Assembly (NCBI GenBank): GCA_026545765.1
Contig: CM048841.1
Location: 7,599,145 to 7,663,144, forward strand
DNA from: Plantago major
Lineage: Eukaryota; Streptophyta; Magnoliopsida; Lamiales; Plantaginaceae
Reading direction: 5' to 3'
DNA: 64,000 nucleotides
In this document: piece after piece, positions 44,055 through 55,377 of the stretch
How positions within the stretch are numbered: the first letter of the stretch is position 1
Layout: the number at the start of each line of letters is the position of its first letter
Translations under genes and position numbers: made by a program
Notes under the pieces: model-generated
What the model was told of the DNA's origin: nothing
The model's input: the letters and a program-made list of their open reading frames with translations, nothing else
Database searches by the model: none

Positions 44055-45659
44055 TGTTAGGAATATCTGTTTAGATTTTGATCAGCAACCTAATGACTTA
44101 TCTTAGCTCAGAAAGGTGGTCAGTACTCTTGGTTCACTTGAACACTGTAAAAGAGGAAAATCACTAAGTATGATAATCTAGCAAATCTTGTATAGGATGA
44201 TAGGTCTCTGAATGTAATTTTTTATTTCTCTGAAGAAGACCAAGAAGAAGGCATCCGGCAGAAGAGCTCAACATACTTGAAGATTTGAAGACTGCACAAG
44301 ATTGCTGAAGACTAAGGTCATCAGATACCTATGTCCAGATATCTTGAAAAAACAAGTGTTTTTCTATAAACAAGTATTGCAAAAGATATCTGAGAACATA
44401 AAGTTTCTGAACGAGGAAAAGTGCCCACAGATATCTACACTCAGATACCTTGGATAAAAACTATGTTTCTAGGAAACAATGTTGTAACAAGTATCTGGAG
44501 ATGTGGAGGTCTCTGGAAAGGGACATGCAATGCTTCAGAAAGCGAGCATAGTTCCGTTGGCACTACAGGACAAAAAATAGTACAATGCAATAAATGCACA
44601 GACAGAGACATCTGAACAAAAGAGGAAATCTCTGAAAAGAGACAACGTCTTCTGCAGTACTATTTACAGATATCAATAGTTTGAATTTCATTAAGCCTAA
44701 CGGATACTATTCAAACGGCATGATTTTCAACTATAAATATCAACACTTAGAATGCTTGAAAGATACACTTTGAACTTACACTAAAAACACAGAACTTACA
44801 CCAAACACTATCTTTCAAACTCTCAAGCATACTACTTACCTTCAAGCTTTCTGTTGCGGCCAAAGCTCTTGATTCTAAGTAGCACAAAAGTTCTAAGTGT
44901 CCTGATCCTTAACAAGCATTGTTATCTGTGAAGGAGTTGAATTAAGATTTCATATCTAAGATTCATTCTCCTGAACACTTATCATAGACTTGGGTCAGTA
45001 AAGAACAAGATACCATTCATTGAAAAACGTATTAAGTATACTTGATTCATAGAGCTATCTGCATAACTGAATAAGTTATTAAAGAAGCTCACCTGACAAA
45101 CTACCTTAACCAACACCTTAAACGGCGTGGAGCATAGCAAGTACTTAGTTTGGGAAACTAAGGAATAACTCCAAGGTTACTGAGCATAGGAAGTACTTAG
45201 TTTGGGAAACTAAGGAATAGCTCAAAAGGTTTCTGAGTATAGGAAGTACTTGGCTGAGAAAGCCGGGGAATAACTCAGGGGGAACACTTGGTTGGGAACC
45301 TAGTGTATTTAGGAATCGAGAGAAGATATTTTTAAGGTTAACACAATTATCTGTCTTAGTGGATTCTAGGTCTGAGAAAGGCCGAAGTGGATTAGTTGAA
45401 GGATTACGCCACCTTCAGATACCACTATAAAGACTTGTGTTATTTACTTTATGCAATTTATTACTTGCTTTATTTACTTTGCTAAGTATTTACACATATC
45501 TTGCTGAGCACGTGCACTTATCACAAAAAGTCTTCCGCTCTCTGAAAATAAGTATCAGATATATTCATAGATATCTGAGAAATTGTGTTTATCGACAAAA
45601 GTTTGAAAAAGACTATTCACCCCCCCCAGTCTTTTACTTTGCCGTTATCTGGACCAACA
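44055..45659 (+). repeat. Sirevirus-like 3' LTR (1605 bp)
   Basis: Partner of 29607-31218; it ends GGACCAACA, followed by AAAGG. Its C run (45620-45627) is only 8 long against 14 in the partner and 16-17 in the copy at 1-969. Confidence 0.92.
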
Positions 45660-45664
45660 AAAGG

Positions 45665-47008
45665 AATTATTACCATCCCCTAATTTTAGCCAATCTAACT
45701 TTGCTTTTTGTTGTAGAATTCTTTCCTCCATATCAATATTATCAAGCAATTGTGTTGTCAAAAGTTGCACCTTCTGTATATACTCAACATTAAACAAATC
45801 AGACTCAAGAAGTTGTTGTGTTCTACTAAGCTTCACTCTAGTATCCTGAATACATCTCACACCAGTAGTTACTTGCTTTGTGAAACCCTGGAGAAAAGGT
45901 TTCAGCTTCTGCAATTTCCTCCATACTATATACATAGGTCTGCCGCTCTCTATTATGTTCCAGCGTTCAGCAACAAGAGGTAGAAATTCAGGTTTCGTCA
46001 GACAATTCAAGAACTTGAAATTTTGTCTTGCTCGACATATATTAGTGTTTTGTGACAAGCCAAGGCCCTGAAAGGATCACTAACCAAATGACAGAACAGA
46101 TCCAAAATCTTCTCCTTTTTTGGGTGGTAATGCAAGAGAGGCCATTGAAAAGCTACTTTATGACACATATCTTTTTCACGGACAGAACTAGTGTAATAAA
46201 TTAAATTGAAAGATTTCGTTGAAATTGTTCGTTTGGGGACAAATAGGTTCAAGAGATGAGAGAATTAAGTTAGCAACCCGAATAAAAGCGAAATGAAAAC
46301 TTTGGCCATGTAGCAGCAACCGCAACGGTGAATGATCCGAGATATGTGTCTCTAGAACTTCAACAACACAATCAGAAAAATGCATAAGCCATTCTCTATT
46401 ACAGATTACTCTGTCAATTCTAGAATATATAGCCCCCACACTATGCTTGTTAAACCAAGTGAAATGAGGACCAACAGTAGGATGTTCATGTAGACAGACT
46501 CTTCCATCATATTCTCCAAATCCACATATTCTATATGATATATTGTATGTCCTCCAATCCTATCCTCCACAGTTAACACATTATTGAAATCCCCAGCAAC
46601 CATCCAAGGACCTTGAATAGTTCTCGACATCTCCTGGATATGATTCCAAAGAACCCTCTTCTTGTCTAGTTGGTTATGAGCATAAACCACTATCATCCAA
46701 TAAGAGAAATTCCCCTGCAAATCATACACCCCCCCACAATGTAGAAACTGATCAAAAGAAGATACCATTTGAATTCGCATACAAGCTGGTTTCCACAATA
46801 ACCATATTCTACCATTAATATGGTTCGAATAGTTATCAAAACAACACCAATGAGATCCAAAAACTTTCTTAATCTTGTCAGCATTAGAACTTTTAACTCT
46901 AGTTTCTATCAAAGCAACACAAGACACATTTAATTTTCGGAGATGGGCTGCAATCTCTATGTGTCATGCTTTTTTATTCAAGCCCCTCACGTTCCAGAAC
47001 AAAATCAT
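45665..47008 (-). pseudogene. LINE A ORF2, endonuclease part
   Basis: The ATG at 47008 overlaps the ORF1 stop (ATGA). It begins MILFWNVRGLNKKA with a TGA at codon 15, then CVALIETRVK, GRIWLLWKP, WMIVVYAHNQ and GPWMVAGDFNNVL (APE-type endonuclease motifs Asn, Glu, GDFN). After a frame change near 46430, YSRIDRVICNREW and HISDHSPLRL complete the endonuclease. The next block (46058 on) is the linker ending KLDWLKLGDGNNSF at the copia insertion; the RT continues in phase at 29606. The enzyme nicks the target DNA. Confidence 0.9.
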
Positions 47009-48256
47009 GGCACTTTTTCAGAAACAACACTAGGATCATTCCCAATCCTTAGTGATGCAAAAGTGTTCAAACTACCAAACTCTACATGAAGAAATTGCAC
47101 TGGTAAAGATTGTTCCTCAACCATAGGGCTTTTTCCTTTATCAACCAAAGGCACAGCAGCTCGATCAGATTGTACAGGGGCTGTAGTAGTAACAGTAGCC
47201 TGCCCTGCACGATTAGGTTGGACAGGAGCTGCAGTAGTAACAATAGAAGTGCCTACCTGCCCCCACACCTTCATCTCTCGGTTTCTAGTGCTTTTGATTA
47301 GCCTTCTTCTGAGTAGGCTTAGAAGGCGCTCTCTGCTTTTGTTTCAAACTACAATCGTGCCCCACCTTATTACAACCTTTATAGAAAAGTGGTTGCCATT
47401 CATATTCAACCTTTTGTTGTATTCTAGCACCAGTATGATCTTTGATGACCATATGTTGTTTGAGTTCTTGAGTAGTATCAATATCCACAAGTACTCTTGC
47501 AAAAGATACCCGTAACTTCTTTGCCGTGCATTCATCCATCATAACCGGCTTACCCAAGGCGCTAGCAATCTTACTAATGCTCTTTTCACCCCCAAAAAAC
47601 CAATGGTGGTTAAGGCAGAATGACCCAAATAGGTACCACCCGAAGCATATCATCTTTCAACTCAAATTTAGGCGACCATTTCTTCAAAAACATAGGATGT
47701 CTATAGATAGTATAAGGCCCCTTACGCAACACCATATCTCTATCTTCAGCATTCCGAAATTGGATCGGAAAATATCCAGTATCGTTATAATATAGCTCAG
47801 GCATAGATATGAAATTCCACACATTGCTCATGAACTGTTTCACTGCATTCATAGATAATTCTTCCCCAAGCACATACATAACTAGTGTATTAGACCAAAA
47901 ATCCATCTCAGTAGCTACATCCTCTTCAGAAATAAAAACCTCTACTATACCATCAATCACAGTAGATGCAATAAATTCTACCTCATGGCCATTTGCAGAT
48001 AGACGATTACCTCGTATCACGTCGACCCAGGGCAAGGCTGTAGTAGATTTATTTCCCATACCGGCTTCATTCATATCCTCTATAACAGGTGGATTATCAG
48101 GAGCATCAATATGCTCAATCCCATCCTCAGCCGTCATCTCTTCAGGAATCCCATGGAGCCCAGTCATCTCTTCAGAAAGTGGATTCACCGGAAGAGACCC
48201 AGACATGGCTACCGGTGAATCACTTTCTTCTTTGGCCGGCCGCGCCCCTTCGGCAT
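47005..48256 (-). pseudogene. LINE A ORF1 (nucleic-acid binding, zinc knuckle)
   Basis: I place the start at the ATG at 48256, which encodes MPKGRGRPKKKVIHR (AT-hook-like, as in plant L1 ORF1), then a TAG; the main frame continues from about 48210. A DUF4283-type domain lies at about 47900-47600 (VEVFISEEDVATEMDFWSN, MYVLGEELSMNAVKQFM, FPIQFRNAEDRDMVL, PYTIYRHPMFLKKW). A frame change near 47620 leads to KIASALGKPVMMDECTA, FARVLVDIDTTQELK and a knuckle, LFYKGCNKVGHDC. The last part (47274-47005) is a low-complexity tail. It binds the LINE RNA. Confidence 0.82.
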
Positions 48257-48311
48257 GATGTACGGAACAATCACTCACACGTTCAGTGTTCACCTTATTA
48301 TCAACACTTTT

Positions 48312-49680
48312 AAATGTGGGCGTTAGTGTTTTAACATAAAACATTACTTATTTAACCAAATCACATATTTTTATGTGTATGTACAACATCGACGTTATTA
48401 GTGACACTCTTACTGTTTCCAAAATATCTACAATATAATGTTTGTCAGCACCTTTCATGCCCCAAAACCAAAATCTTTTGCATGATCGGTAGTATCGTGA
48501 GATGAGCCACGCCAAATTTTCAAATTTATTTACAAAATAGTTTGAAAGGTATTTCAGAGCGTCTAAAAACACAAATACAATACTAGAAACATCAAACTAG
48601 TTACAATTTTTAAAAAAAAAATACAAGGCTCTCACTTAACACCACTAGCTATTCTAACCCGGCTTGACTCCACTAGCAACCTCCACGAAACCAAAAACAC
48701 TCAGACCACTGAAAAAAAGTGTAAGGGTGAATCTGTGCCGGATCAAGTAGAGCAGTAAAACATACTTATATATACACACCATATCAAAACACAGAGCCAG
48801 AAAACAGTTTCATGGAGTATTTGTAACAGAAAAGTAGTATCAGAACGTTTCACTCAACAGAGTCACACTATGGCCACTAGTATAGGTTTGGTGGCATAGA
48901 GGTCGACACATAACAGAACATAGCATAAAGTTACCCGCTAAAGGAACACAGACATAAAGAAGTACTTCAAAAGGCAGACATAATCACCGCCAAAGACGGA
49001 CCAGAATTCATAGGCAAAACTGTGAGCTCAAAACATATTTTATCTCCATGCACAGAAACATAATTGTACACACATCACATGCATCACAAAAACATACTTT
49101 CACTTTTGGAAATTCACATACTTGATCATTTTCAAATAGAATATTATATCAAGTTACATAATATGATATAACAATCATAAGCTGTTTGTCAAATATTAAA
49201 ACTATACATATATAGTAATACGAAAAATAAAGCGGAAGTGCCGAGAAATCCCCCTTACTTCAAGGTCAACTCGAATCGAACTTAAACCTAGTTAAACCAT
49301 CAAAGCACCTCTATTTTGTATTTTGAATCCTCTAAAAATCACCACTATAATGTAATAACTCAAAATTAATTATTAGAATTACAAATAAATAAACACAAGG
49401 GGACAAAAATTGGTGGAAGATGTAACGGTTAATGATAATGTCTCGAAACAAATTGGAAAGAGCGAGGAGAAACGGATCTAGTGCGGCAGAGCAAGAGAGA
49501 GCGGAAGAAATTAATTTGCTTTTACTTCAGTGATTTCGAGTGAAGGAAGGGTTTGGAAAATATGGGCTCTGGATTAATAATCAAAAAACAGTATGAAAAA
49601 TATTATTAGATTCAGTCCATTATAAAAATAAAATTAAACTATAAAATCAAATTAAAATAAAAGTACGGATTCTTACAACA
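48312..49680 (-). other. Non-coding; possible degraded gypsy solo LTR
   Basis: No coding sequence. The right edge, ACGGATTCTTACAACA at 49665-49680, reads on the minus strand as TGTTGTAAGAATCCGT, an LTR-start-like phrase. The text contains chromovirus-LTR-like stretches (GCGGAAGTGCCG near 49232). No left boundary or duplication found. Confidence 0.3.
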
Positions 49681-49953
49681 CCTTTTATTCCCCCTATAAA
49701 AGGTCTCCCTTACTCGTGTTTATATCATGACTTTTCTGGAGTACATATGAATCTCAATTGATTAGTGATATATGATGGAATCTTTGTTTAAGGTTCGTGA
49801 ATTAACAACAAACTAATCCGTAGAAGCGGATTTGCCTCCGGATCACCTCTAGAACTGAGTTAGCATGAATTGATTGAGATCATGACTTGGATTACTCTAA
49901 GGTCGATAGATCACAATTAAATCAGTGAACATGTCTCTGAAGGAAAGTAATAA

Positions 49954-51252
49954 GGGATTTTCTACCATGAGATAGTACTCGTACACAGTTAAAATGAGAT
50001 AGTAGTCGTAGTCTAAATTGTTTGTCAAATATACCCTCTAATTAATCTTTTACCATTAGACACTTGGGGTTTTCTATGGTGATATAGTAGTCGCACATAG
50101 TTAAAATAATAATATAATAGTTGTACAATAAATTGTTTACCAAATATGCCCTTTAGTTATTCACTTAGTTCTTGTTTTATAATTATATTTATAAAATATA
50201 AAAATATTAAATAAATTTTAATAATTCTTTCACATGTTCATCATCATCATCTAAATCTCTACGAGCAAAATCTTGCCAACATAATAAATATATATAACAT
50301 CTCGATGAGGGATTTTACAAGATACTAGTGAAGGCTGAGATTGTCCCGATCAAATCTAGTTGACTGTTTTGCTTTCTGAGATTTTGTTTTTCCTTTCTAG
50401 ATTTGTTATGTTGGTATTCAATAACTTCAAGGAAATTACACAGCAATATCCTGTGTATGACTTTGCAATCTATGCAATTTTGAGATGCCATTCCATTCTT
50501 CCATCAAATTATTTTTCCCGTATTCTTACAAGCTTACAGTGGCTGTTGCATATACAAATAGTTCATTGGAGATGGCTTCAGTTAGTGGGAAAAAAATTTA
50601 TATGCTCAAGCAAACATTCGTACTTGGCTCGGAAAGTACTGAAACAAGGCAATATTCAATCTCAAGCCCGAATAAACATATATAAATAAGATCAAAGTAT
50701 CAAACTCATCTCGTTTGGAACTAATGAGCTCATGCCTTGGCTTCTCTTCCTTGCTCTATTTGAGTTGGAAGATAATTTACCTTCATCCTGGTTAATATCA
50801 AGGGAATAAGTGAGACACCATGATAGAGCAAGATAGAAGAAAAGAGAGCACATGCTCCAATGTTCAGATAGCAATTGAAGGTTAGAATATTTTGATTGAG
50901 GAATTAGGGTTCTTGAATTGGGGAATTAAGGTTCTTGAATTGAGTGGGCGCCCTTGATGAATTGATGGGTATTGAACTGATATTTGGAATTGGATCCGTG
51001 GAGTCAGAATTAGAAACAAGAAACAATTGATGGTGTGGGTTTGTTTTTTAAATTTTATATTAAGGTTAATTTTTTACTTTAAAATTCAATGGATAGATTG
51101 GTAAATTAACTAGTACAACTACTTTTGAGTTGTCGTACATAGTAGGAGTAGTCGTACATAAAATCAACGGTTAAGATTAGATCTTAACGGTTGTACGACT
51201 ACTATCTCATTTTAACAAGTAGTACGACTACTATCTCACCGTAGAAACCCCC
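49954..51252. mobile_element. Mutator-like non-autonomous element, 1.3 kb
   Basis: A perfect 9-bp duplication AAGTAATAA flanks it (49945-49953 and 51253-51261). Terminal inverted repeats of about 58 bp: left GGGATTTTCTACCATGAGAT, right (reversed) GGGGGTTTCTACGGTGAGAT, both followed by AGTAGTCGTA and GTTAAAATGAGATAGTAGTC. A second, tandem copy of the left repeat occurs at about 50070-50130. A 9-bp duplication with long terminal repeats fits Mutator-like elements. The interior (50200-51050) has no transposase; it could be captured DNA. The open frames there (50360-50689 +, 50692-50874 -) are unfamiliar. Confidence 0.85.
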
Positions 51253-51261
51253 AAGTAATAA

Positions 51262-52493
51262 TTGGATTCAACTTTTCACATTCCATTTTGTAATGTACCG
51301 ATTTCAACTCACTTCCTTAAATGAAAATTATTTCACTTACTTTATTCATTCTCTTTCTCTCTCTAATACTTTATTTATTATCTCTCATACTTTATTTATT
51401 CTTTTTTCTACTTTATTCACTACCTGTCAAACTTTATTTAATATATCTCTCATTTTACTTACTCTTCTTTTATAATTTATGTCGAGATCCGCAAGAAGTT
51501 CAACCCGTGAGAGGGAGGGAGAGTGTTATTACTCAACACATGGATTTAAAAAACTACAGTGGAGCTTCTCTGACAGAATATGCTAAAACATACAGTAGAA
51601 TATGCTCATTTAAGATCTTTTAGGTGAATTTTTCAAACCACGAGATGATTGCTGCAATAAACCCTAAGGCTGACCATGAGCACGATCCCATCATTAGCTT
51701 AACTCCTCGTCTCAATAACAAAACTAAATATAACGGAATCAAACTGAACTAAACTGAATGAATTTGAATTGAACTCAATTGAATAGAACGGAATCTGAAC
51801 TGAAGAAATTATTTTGTAATAATAATAATAATAATAATAATTATTATTATTATTATTATGGTTATTATTATCAAAAAATAATAAAAAATTACTTTTGTCA
51901 TGGTCCTTTTTTAGGAACAGTCAAGATCGCCTTAAAGGAGTATTATCTATGTTATTAAAAACTTAGGGCAGAGTATTTCGTTAAAAATATTTCTATTTTC
52001 CATTAATGTTTTACTTAAAAAATCATTTAAAAGATCAACTATTCATAATTCAATTAAATTTTATATTTATACCTATTATTTTTCTCTCACTTTATTTTTT
52101 TATTTATTAGTATAAACAAAAACATAGTGTACATTATGCAATAAGGTATCTAAATACCTCTTCCAACAAAAGCACATATAGGTTTTTTTGTTGGAGCTGT
52201 ACGTACAAAGTAAGTGAACCATTTTGTATGGTACTCGCAGGTTTCTTTAGTTTCTTATCTTGATTCACCTTTTACGGTAAAAAAAAGGGTAATTGAAATT
52301 GTAGCTATACTCTTTATTTCCTTGATCTACTAAAAGTCATATGAAAAAGAAAGAAATAAAAAAGTTGAAAAGAATTCAATTTAATAAATTTTCTTATTTC
52401 CTCGTACAAAAGATCGATTCGAGTGGAAATTAACATAGGTGTGTAAAAAAAATAACAAAATAACAACACAACAACAACAACAATAATAATAGG
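51262..52493. other. AT-rich non-coding DNA with (AAT)n/(TTA)n tract
   Basis: A microsatellite lies at 51817-51859: (AAT)n followed by (TTA)n, a perfect palindromic tract. It is flanked by GAACTGAA words like the interior of the MITE at 17667, so a degraded MITE is possible at about 51725-51800. No gene seen. Confidence 0.5.
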
Positions 52494-53192
52494 GTTATTT
52501 TCATAAACACCCCTTATTGTTTACTCCAATTACATATTAGTACCCACTGTTTAAAAGTATTACATCGACACCAAAAATTCATCTCCGACGTTGACTCCGG
52601 TGAATACGTGCCATTTATTGATGATGTGGATGACTAATTGTAATGATTTGGCAGAAATAAAAAAAAAGAAAAAAACAAGTGGATAAAATTTAATTTAAAA
52701 AATAAAACAAATGAAATTACTTTCTTTCTTCCATCTCCTCTTCTTCTTCAACCCTCTAATAACATCCACCACCATCTTATCCGGCCAACCACCACCACCA
52801 TCTTCACCGGCCAACCACCACCACCATCATCTCCGGCCAACAACCACCACCTCCACAAAAATCGAATCGCTAAAATAGAAAATTAAAGAAGAAATTAAGT
52901 CTCCATTGGAGACCCATTTCAAGCTAAAACATTTCAAGCTTTTTAGCTTGAAATGGGTCTCCAATGGGGTCAGCTTGAAATGGGTCTCCAATGGAGAGCC
53001 AAGAATCTCCAATTGGGGTTGCTTTAAGTTCTCTGAAGAGCTCTCATCGGAGCTCTTTTACAGCTCCGGTTGGAGCTAACTGGAGCTGTACAATAAAGTG
53101 GACAAGAAACCATAAAGTGGACATTCCACATAAAGATAACCTTGAGGCTGATAATGGACCTCAATGTAAATTTTGAAATGATAGGGACCTAA
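52494..53192. other. Non-coding DNA with fold-back
   Basis: ACCACCACCATC and TCTCCGGCCAAC short repeats at 52758-52846, followed by a fold-back (52901-52996). No open frame worth calling. The right part contains the first copy of the LINE C target duplication. Confidence 0.5.
52901..52996. repeat. Inverted repeat with a doubled right arm
   Basis: Left arm CTCCATTGGAGACCCATTTC plus AAGCTAAA (52901-52928). Right arm 1 at 52941-52967 (TTTTAGCTTGAAATGGGTCT...), right arm 2 at 52972-52996. Arms match at 25 bp or more. Two mutually exclusive hairpins are possible. Confidence 0.85.
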
Positions 53193-53207
53193 ACGTTCAA
53201 GGTGCAT

Positions 53208-54398
53208 TTCATTTTGCGAAGTGGGTACGCTGCCTTTCATTTACTTGGGTTTACCTATCGGAGCTAAACCAAGAGATAAGAGCATTTAGGCTAAAGTAAT
53301 TGATCGAGTGGAGAAAAGATTGGTTAAATGGGAGAACAATTATCTTTCTTTAGGCGGGCGTCTGGTGCTACTCAAAGCGGTTCTCACTTCCCTTCCCATT
53401 TACTACTTCTCTTTTTTCAAAATCCCTTCCTTTGTCCTTAAAAAACTCAAACAACTTCATTGCAAATTCCTTTGGGGGGGGGGGGGGGGGGTTGTTTGGG
53501 TGGGACTAAGAAGGTGGCTTGGGTGAGTTGGGAAGTAGTGTGTAACTCAAAAGAGAAGGGTGGTCTGGGAGTTAAAAACCTCGAGTGGTTTAATTTAGCT
53601 TTGTTAGGAAAATGGGGTTGGAGACTTATCTCGGAAAAAGAGTCACTTTGGTCTAGTGTCATTAAGTCCAAGTATGGGGATTTTCTTTCGGTTATCGAGT
53701 CGTGTCTTGATCGTAAAGTGTGGGTCGAGGTTGGTCGTCTTGGTGGAGGGATATAGTGAAATTTGTGGGGTGTAGTGATTGGTTTCTTCATGGTTTGTCT
53801 AGAAGAGTCGGGAATGGTTTGACTACGAGTTTTTGGGAAGATAAGTGGGTATTAGAAGGAGAAAAATTGAGTCTTTTGTTTCCTAGATTTTACCAACTGG
53901 ATAGGTTCAAAAGGTGTACTGTGAGTGAGCGTTTATGCTATCTTAATAATGCAGTGTCTGTAACTTGGAACTGGAAGGAGTCTTTTTATGTGGGAAGAAA
54001 GTCTTGTGGCAGACCTGATTTTGCTATTGAACAGGAACGGTTTTCTGACAGATGAAATTGATCGATGGGACTGGAAGTTGGCCACAGATTACAGGTACAA
54101 TTCTAAAGATGGCTACAACCAGATTGTGCTTTTGAAAGGAAAGGAGCAACCGGTGAATAAAGTCTGGACTGAGTTGGTGTGGCTCAGTCGTGCACCTCAG
54201 AAGATTAACTCATTTGTTTGGAAAGCATTGCTAGACCATTTGGCGACTCTGACAAATCTTAAGAAAAGGAACATTACGGCGTGCAGGTTGTGTGATGCAA
54301 ATTTGGAGGAAAATGCAGATCACATGTTTATCAGCTGTGATCTGGCTAAGGTGATTTGGATTAAAATTCAATCTTGGCTGGATATTTGTGTGAATTGA
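53208..54398 (+). pseudogene. LINE C RT C-terminus and zf-RVT domain
   Basis: PFTYLG-like PFIYLGLPIGAKPR at the start, then KRLVKWENNYLSLGGRLVLL, SLPIYYFSFFKIP, and CKFLWGG, where a run of 18 G (53474-53491) breaks the frame, then KKVAWVSWEVVC, KGGLGVKNLEWFNLALLGKW. The zf-RVT tail (about 54120-54390) has WLSRAPQKINSFVWKALLD, CRLCDANLEENADHMFISCD. At least four frame changes. Confidence 0.88.
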
Positions 54399-54849
54399 TC
54401 AGGTATTTTGGCTGAAGACATTTGGAAATTTAATAATTCTCTGCCGGCAAAATCAAAGGATTCATTCAGGATTATTTGGCATGGAACACTATGGTTCATT
54501 TGGAAGACAAGAAATAAACTTATCTTTTTCTGGAGAAAAATGGAATGCTGCAGAAATCTTTGAACAGATCAAATGGAATAGTTGGAGCTGGCTGCAGGGT
54601 CGAAACCTTATCCGTAAGTCTGCAACTTGGGCAGATTGGAAAATTTATCCGGCCGGCTGTCTACAGTAACATAGTTGTCTGATGTTTAGTTTTAATTCTT
54701 GTGTTACTACTGAAGTTGTTTGGTGCTGCTAGTTGTGATGTTGTTAGTGTCGAGGATCTTGTACTGGTTGTAAACTGATCATAGTAGCACTCCTTGTGCT
54801 AGCCATGAGTTGCATAATAAAATTTTCCTTTTTCCAAAAAAAAAAAAAA
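53208..54849 (+). mobile_element. LINE C: 5'-truncated L1-type LINE, 1.6 kb
   Basis: It starts inside the RT C-terminal region and ends in a poly(A) run (54836-54849). A target duplication of about 17 bp, AAACGTTCAAGGTGCAT, flanks it at 53191-53207 and 54850-54866. Polarity is plus. Typical 5' truncation. Confidence 0.88.
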
Positions 54850-55377
54850 AAACGTTCAAGGTGCATCTAAAAAGGTTGTATGTAAAATTCCATATTATTA
54901 TTTGTTAATAATAATAATAATAATAATTCTAGCGCCCTGAATTTTAAAAATACGAACTAAGGAAAATATGACTCGCGCTAGTACGTGAGCTTGAAAATTC
55001 GACGAACTTGAATTATAGAATTTGAAAACGTTACAAGACGCCTTGCGTGTCAAATGACTTCACATGAAAATTATTGAAAATAATTCTTGAACTTGTAAAA
55101 ATATGCAGCGGAACTATAAATAGCTAAATTCTTACAACATTACGAAGTCGTTGAAATCATGAAATTTAAATATGTTGAAGATCTTCCTGATAATGATCAC
55201 TGCCCTGGCAACACTCGCCACTCCAATCAGCTCGGCTTTAAGTACCTAAAATTGATAATTTTAGCAAGGGTCAGTCGTGACCACTTGACTGAGCAAATTC
55301 CATGCACGTGCCATAACTTAAGGTTCTATCTTGAAGTCTTTTAACTCTTTTAATCTTGCTTAATGCAATACAACTTA

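Larger units (their letters stand above)
29607..45659 (+). mobile_element. Sirevirus-like Ty1/copia element with large 3' accessory region, 16.05 kb
   Basis: A complete insertion into LINE A ORF2, with duplication AAAGG (29602-29606 and 45660-45664). LTRs are 29607-31218 and 44055-45659, both starting TGTTAGGAATATCTG. It has a Met-tRNA-type primer site (31221), gag, a protease-integrase frame, an intact RT-RNase H frame (35356-37233), then about 6.8 kb of extra sequence with a multi-exon accessory region, and a polypurine tract AAAAAGGGGGAAATT before the 3' LTR. The copia order PR-INT-RT-RH and the post-pol ORF fit Sireviruses, whose extra ORF has been called env-like. LTRs differ at roughly 3-4% of positions by eye. 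Gag and integrase frames carry breaks, so it is not fully autonomous. Confidence 0.9.
27202..48295 (-). mobile_element. LINE A: near full-length L1-type retrotransposon, split by a 16-kb copia
   Basis: A minus-strand LINE with ORF1 (48256-47005), an ORF2 endonuclease part (47008-45665), then, past the copia insertion, RT and zf-RVT (29606-27335) and a T-rich run at 27202-27218, its poly(A) tail. A 16-bp identical sequence, TATTATCAACACTTTT, occurs at 27186-27201 and 48296-48311 and is the likely target duplication. It puts the 5' end only about 39 bp upstream of the ORF1 ATG. Without the copia the element is about 5.0 kb. Several stops and frameshifts make it inactive. Confidence 0.83.

Noticed and set aside
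46007..46927. Plus-strand frames opposite LINE A
   Set aside because: The minus strand carries clear endonuclease motifs; plus-strand frames are shadows.
50360..50689. 109-codon open frame as a host gene
   Set aside because: It sits inside the Mutator-like element, has no recognisable domain and no intron or promoter context. Kept only as possible cargo.
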